Source: Luteolibacter arcticus (GTDB lineage: Bacteria; Verrucomicrobiota; Verrucomicrobiia; Verrucomicrobiales; Akkermansiaceae). Taken from it: a stretch of DNA of 64,000 nt. Below, one piece after another: positions 60,545 through 64,000 of the stretch (its first letter is position 1; each line of letters starts with the position of its first letter). Below the pieces are notes generated by a model, which was given only the letters and a program-made list of their open reading frames with translations, ran no database searches and was not told the origin of the DNA. The DNA lies in NCBI RefSeq assembly GCF_025950235.1, contig NZ_JAPDDT010000003.1, forward strand, positions 310,001 to 374,000, given 5' to 3'. Position numbers and translations under genes: made by a program.

Positions 60545-61579
60545 CTATCCTCCGCTTCCAACATCTTCCGCCACCGCCCAACCGATCGCCGGCCGCAATG
60601 CCAAAGTCTCCGGGTCTTGCGAGACTCCCGCAAAGCCTCCGAAGAGCTTCATCGGAATCTTGATTCCGAAATAATCCCAAATGAATGGCGCTACCGACAT
60701 TCCCGACGGGAACCTGTCAGCATTGATTCCCTCGTGCATCAGGCCCACCACCCCATCGTTGCGAACGAGCAGCGGCGAGCCGACCCGAGCCCGACCCTCG
60801 AGATAAGGAAAGAGGGCGTTGATCCATCCGCTCACGAAAGGGCCACCTGAGAAACCATTCCACTTGTAGAATGAGCGCCAGAACTCCCGGTCGGCACGCC
60901 CCTCGGCGGCAGCGACAAACTGATCCAGCACGGGAAGCAGCGCGCGCATCCACCACCCCAGATCGAAGTCGGTGAGAGCCTCGGCTCTCCGCCGGATCGA
61001 TCTCCAATCCTCCTCCGTTCCGAGAAGCGTGACGTTCGGAATCCCGCATCGGGTGACCAATTCGTAGTCGAAGTAATGGCGCATCGCCGCCATCAGAACG
61101 ATCTCGGAGGCAGCCTTCTCGATGGCTCCGGTCGTGGAAAAACCGGCAGTAATGAGATCGCGCGTGCTTCCAAGATAGGATCCAATCTCGTCCGAGAATT
61201 CGCGAAAGCAGCCCTGCCAGTCATTGTCGGGAGAGCCCCGGCGGAACTCATTCCGGATCACGATGATCTTGGCTTGTCCCTCATGTGGCACCAACCGCCT
61301 CCGCAGGGTCTCTGCGATCTGGTCCACGTGAATGGCAAAGCCCTGGGCAATGCATACCCACACGTCATCCGGCGAAAGAACCAGCGGACGGTGATCCATG
61401 AACGCACGATGAGCCGCGAGCAAAAAGCCATGGAAACCCTCGCTTTCCACGAGGAGCGGTAGATTTGCAGCAGAAGCTTCGAATGGAAGCCTCAACCGGC
61501 CAGCCAAGGATTCCTGGACAGTCGTCGTCTGCAAGGGCGCCTCCGCCCGCTCCACTTCGCTGACTTGGAAGGTGATCAC
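60545..61579 (-). CDS. DUF4419 domain protein
   Basis: The 344-residue protein matches the DUF4419 pattern: SPDDVWVCIAQGFAIHVDQI, then FSDEIGSYLGSTRDLITAGF and GIPNVTLLGTEEDWRSIRRR, WRSFYKWNGFSGGPFVSGW and a final region near GVSQDPETLALRPAIGWAV. No signal peptide or membrane segment is seen. Members are widespread, often in bacteria and fungi; function unknown. It is 84 bases downstream of the AbrB-like antitoxin gene on the same strand. Confidence 0.9.
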   Translation of the reverse strand: MITFQVSEVERAEAPLQTTTVQESLAGRLRLPFEASAANLPLLVESEGFHGFLLAAHRAFMDHRPLVLSPDDVWVCIAQGFAIHVDQIAETLRRRLVPHEGQAKIIVIRNEFRRGSPDNDWQGCFREFSDEIGSYLGSTRDLITAGFSTTGAIEKAASEIVLMAAMRHYFDYELVTRCGIPNVTLLGTEEDWRSIRRRAEALTDFDLGWWMRALLPVLDQFVAAAEGRADREFWRSFYKWNGFSGGPFVSGWINALFPYLEGRARVGSPLLVRNDGVVGLMHEGINADRFPSGMSVAPFIWDYFGIKIPMKLFGGFAGVSQDPETLALRPAIGWAVAEDVGSGG

Positions 61580-61662
61580 CGGGCGGGAGATAGATCAGTT
61601 GGGATCCGAAATCAAAGACATAGGCTTACAGGACAGCCAGCGCCAACTTTCGATCCCCAGCC

Positions 61663-61884
61663 TCACAACGCCTTCTCCCGATAAACCGCCTTCTCGCGGC
61701 CGAAGTCTTCGCGATCCATGCGGATGCTTTCAAAGAACCCTTCGGGCCAAGCATCCGAGGTCAGCACTTCGATGACCACACGACGCCCCTCGCGGCGGAT
61801 TGTTACTTCGCCGCAGGGCATCTCAAAGCCACTGGGCAAGCGCACCGCCAACGAGTTCCCGGACCGAAACACCTCCGTTTTCAC
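61663..61884 (-). CDS. AbrB-type antitoxin, VapB-like, orphan
   Basis: The 73-residue protein opens with the swapped-hairpin AbrB/MazE DNA-binding fold: MKTEVFRSGNSLAVRLPSGF, followed by EVTIRREGRRVVIEVLTSD. The C-terminal part (WPEGFFESIRMDREDFGREK) is the flexible toxin-binding tail typical of VapB antitoxins. No VapC toxin is adjacent: the next gene (DUF4419) starts 84 bases downstream and upstream lies the dnaE 3' end. So it may be an orphan regulator or the remnant of a lost pair. Confidence 0.85.
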   Translation of the reverse strand: MKTEVFRSGNSLAVRLPSGFEMPCGEVTIRREGRRVVIEVLTSDAWPEGFFESIRMDREDFGREKAVYREKAL

Positions 61885-61949
61885 GGGGACATATCTATCC
61901 CAAACTCACGCAGTCTGCGAGCCATCAGTTGCTCTCTGGCTGCAAGACA

Positions 61950-64000
61950 TCAATCCATCCACCGCCCGAGCGCGCGATCCAGCGTGTCGGTGCGCTTCAC
62001 ATGGTAGCCTTCCCCGAGCTCCACCGTCGCACGACGGCCGGCGCTGTTCTGGAAGTGAAGGAACACGGGCACCTTCCCGGGACTGGTGGAAAGAGCCGTG
62101 CGGATCTCTTGCAAATCGCGCTCCGAGTGGCGTGCCGTCCATAGCGTGAGTTCCACCGCGCCCTTCGTCGCCGAGCTGCCGCGCGGCTTGAGCTCGTTGA
62201 TCTCGGAGCCGGTCAGGCGGCGCGAGTCGGTGCGGTCATCCACTTGGATCTGCGCCTTGAAGCGGATCACCTTGCCGGCCGCCAGCACCCCGGCATCGCG
62301 AGCCGGGACGAAGGACTCGCCCCACATCACGACTTCGGCGGAGCCGGTGAAATCCTCGACGACCATCACGCCGAAGGGCTTGCCGCTCTTGGTGACCTTG
62401 CTTTCCAAGGTGCGGATCATCCCCGCGAAGGGGAAGCGGTCGCGTGGATTGCTGACCTCGATCTCATCCAGTAGGCCCAGCTTCATGAACTTGTCCGAGT
62501 CGAGCACCCCGCGGAACTTATCGAGCGGATGGCCGGTGACGTAGAAGCCGAGCAGCTCCTTCTCGTGGGCAAGGCGGTCGTCCTTGCTCCACTCCTCCAC
62601 AGCTACGGCAGTCATCGTACTTGCCGCGGGCGCGGTGCCGAAGTCCATCGCATCGAACATTGACACCTGTCCCGAGGCCCGGTCTTTCTGCGCTGAAGAA
62701 GCGCTGGCCACGATCTGCTCGAGCCGTGACGTCATCCCGGATCGGGTCTCCCCGGTCCAATCAAAGGCTCCCGCCTTGATCAGGTTCTCTAGGATGCGCT
62801 TGTTCACCGACTTCGAGTCGAGGCGGTTGGAAAAGTCCTCGATGGTCGTGAAGAGTCCGTTCTTCTCACGGTCCGCAATCGCAAACGCCATCGCGCCTTC
62901 ACCCACGTTCTTGATCGCGGCGAGGCCATAGCGGATCGCAAACGCACCGGACGCGAGCTGCTCCGGCGCGAACCGCAGCTTCGACTTGTTCAGGTCCGGC
63001 GGCAGGATCTCGATGCCCATGCGGTGGCACTCCGCGACGAACACGCCGATCTTGTCGGTGTTGTTGATTTCGTTCGAGAGCAAGCCCGACATGAACTCCA
63101 CCGGGAAATTCGCCTTCAGGTAGGCGGTCCAATACGAAATGTGGCCGTAGCAGGCGGAGTGGGACTTGTTGAAGCCGTAGCCGGCGAACATTTCGATCTT
63201 CTCGAAGATCGCGTTGGCCAGCTTCTCATTAATGTTGTTCACCCGCGCCGCGCCCTCGACGAATTTCGAGCGCTCCTCGGCCATCTTCTTCGGGTCCTTC
63301 TTACCCATCGCGCGGCGCAGCAAGTCGGCGCCGCCGAGCGTGTAGCCGGCGAGCACCTTGGCAGCGTTCTGCACCTGCTCCTGATAGATCATCACCCCGT
63401 AGGTGTTGCCGCAGACCTGCTCCAGCAGCGGGTGCTCGTAGAAGGGCTTCTTGCGCCCCTTCTTTACCTCGATCATCTGGTCGATGAACTGCATGGCGCC
63501 CGGTCGATAGAGTGCGAGAAGGTCGATGATGTCGTCGATCTTCTCGATCTGGTACTTCCGGCAGGTCTCGACCATCCCGCCGGATTCCAGCTGGAACACA
63601 CCCATCGTCTCCCCTCGGTTCAGGATGTCGAAGGTGGGCTTGTTATCCAGCGGCACCTTCTCAATCTCGAAGTCAGGGATATGGCGGCGGATGTGCTCCA
63701 CGGCATCCTGGATCACGGTGAGGTTCTTCAGGCCGAGGAAGTCCATCTTCAGCAGGCCGACCTCGGTGATCGCGCCCATGTCATACTGGGTCACGACTTC
63801 GCCTTCATTGCCGCGGGTCAGCGGGACGTGCTCGTCCAGCGAGCGGTCGCCGATCACCACACCGGCCGCGTGGATGCCGACGTTGCGGGTCAGTCCTTCG
63901 AGCTTGAGCGCGTATTGCCACAGCTCCTGATAGGTCGAGGAGGCCTCGATCATTTCCTTCAGCTCCGGCTTCGCCTCGAATTCGCCTTTCAGCGTCACCC
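61950..64000 (-). CDS. dnaE: DNA polymerase III alpha subunit, C-terminal part (truncated by window)
   Basis: The frame runs in from the right edge and stops at 61950, giving about 683 residues, the C-terminal two thirds of a normal DnaE of about 1150. Signatures include GIHAAGVVIGDRSLDEHVPL, the finger/thumb region LGLKNLTVIQDAVEHI, AGYGFNKSHSACYGHISYWT and the helix-hairpin-helix region. The end carries an OB-fold segment (FAGMIRTLESKVTKSGKPFG) and a tail (RTDTLDRALGRWMD). It belongs to the DnaE1-type replicative polymerase. The 5' end is outside the window. Confidence 0.95.
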   Translation of the reverse strand, partial: VTLKGEFEAKPELKEMIEASSTYQELWQYALKLEGLTRNVGIHAAGVVIGDRSLDEHVPLTRGNEGEVVTQYDMGAITEVGLLKMDFLGLKNLTVIQDAVEHIRRHIPDFEIEKVPLDNKPTFDILNRGETMGVFQLESGGMVETCRKYQIEKIDDIIDLLALYRPGAMQFIDQMIEVKKGRKKPFYEHPLLEQVCGNTYGVMIYQEQVQNAAKVLAGYTLGGADLLRRAMGKKDPKKMAEERSKFVEGAARVNNINEKLANAIFEKIEMFAGYGFNKSHSACYGHISYWTAYLKANFPVEFMSGLLSNEINNTDKIGVFVAECHRMGIEILPPDLNKSKLRFAPEQLASGAFAIRYGLAAIKNVGEGAMAFAIADREKNGLFTTIEDFSNRLDSKSVNKRILENLIKAGAFDWTGETRSGMTSRLEQIVASASSAQKDRASGQVSMFDAMDFGTAPAASTMTAVAVEEWSKDDRLAHEKELLGFYVTGHPLDKFRGVLDSDKFMKLGLLDEIEVSNPRDRFPFAGMIRTLESKVTKSGKPFGVMVVEDFTGSAEVVMWGESFVPARDAGVLAAGKVIRFKAQIQVDDRTDSRRLTGSEINELKPRGSSATKGAVELTLWTARHSERDLQEIRTALSTSPGKVPVFLHFQNSAGRRATVELGEGYHVKRTDTLDRALGRWMD

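Overview
This 64 kb window of high-GC DNA most likely comes from a member of the phylum Verrucomicrobiota, probably a Luteolibacter/Haloferula-like member of the Verrucomicrobiaceae. That placement is inferred from gene content: two ECF sigma factors of types common in Planctomycetes and Verrucomicrobia, a sigma/FecR/LamG surface-protein cassette, a giant protein of autotransporter-type beta-strand repeats, an exosortase-system-associated small protein, a sulfatase, a propeller protein with a C-terminal haem-binding domain, and many short palindromic interspersed repeats. I see no rRNA, tRNA, CRISPR array, insertion sequence or prophage. It reads as ordinary chromosome: housekeeping genes mixed with secreted proteins and signalling genes.

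Layout. 0-6 kb: a partial gene, a small secreted protein with a His/Cys pair, bioB, then a divergent pair of a secreted subtilase and a TpsB-like outer-membrane transporter. 6-7.3 kb: a small membrane protein and a repeat island. 7.3-14.4 kb: rpoN divergent from a UDP-glucose pyrophosphorylase, a HAD phosphatase, then guaB and guaA. 14.4-18.3 kb: SMI1/KNR4, DUF3806-like and macro-domain proteins, a decayed antitoxin, a small secreted protein and an FAD oxidoreductase. 18.4-23.9 kb: a 1811-residue beta-strand repeat protein. 24-30.7 kb: argG, lgt, an SHD1 protein, a TIGR04073-type protein, and a stress-flavoured run of Ohr, cytochrome P460 and epoxide hydrolase. 30.8-34.5 kb: an ECF sigma factor with a Ser/Thr kinase-TPR protein. 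34.8-38.5 kb: serA and ilvD, divergent. 38.8-42.5 kb: a DUF3108 protein divergent from a secreted CHAT-TPR protease-like protein, followed by a hairpin-repeat cluster. 42.9-51.1 kb, all on the minus strand: sugar kinase, CHASE2-like sensor with a histone-H1-like tail, argB, ECF sigma, FecR regulator and LamG protein, with several 4-base stop/start overlaps. 51.2-57.2 kb: an antitoxin/PIN toxin pair, a sulfatase interrupted by a TGA, a frameshifted gene, a GNAT acetyltransferase and a nucleotidyltransferase. 57.4-64 kb: a propeller/HEAT/cytochrome protein, a DUF4419 protein, an orphan VapB-type antitoxin and the C-terminal two thirds of dnaE.

How genes fit together. Sigma (46912-47454), FecR (45482-46915) and LamG (42924-45380) look like a self-contained regulatory and surface-protein cassette. 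Sigma (33933-34487) with the kinase (30862-33891) is a second signalling pair. The sugar kinase at 50105-51067 and nucleotidyltransferase at 56325-57239 could act in sequence as in AmgK/MurU-type sugar activation.

Three genes carry lesions that need checking against raw reads: a TGA replacing the conserved Trp of a sulfatase, an extra G in a G6 tract, and a TGA at codon 10 of a YefM-like antitoxin. The strongest non-genic signal is a set of hairpin repeats whose stem sequences vary while the small loops and linkers are conserved.
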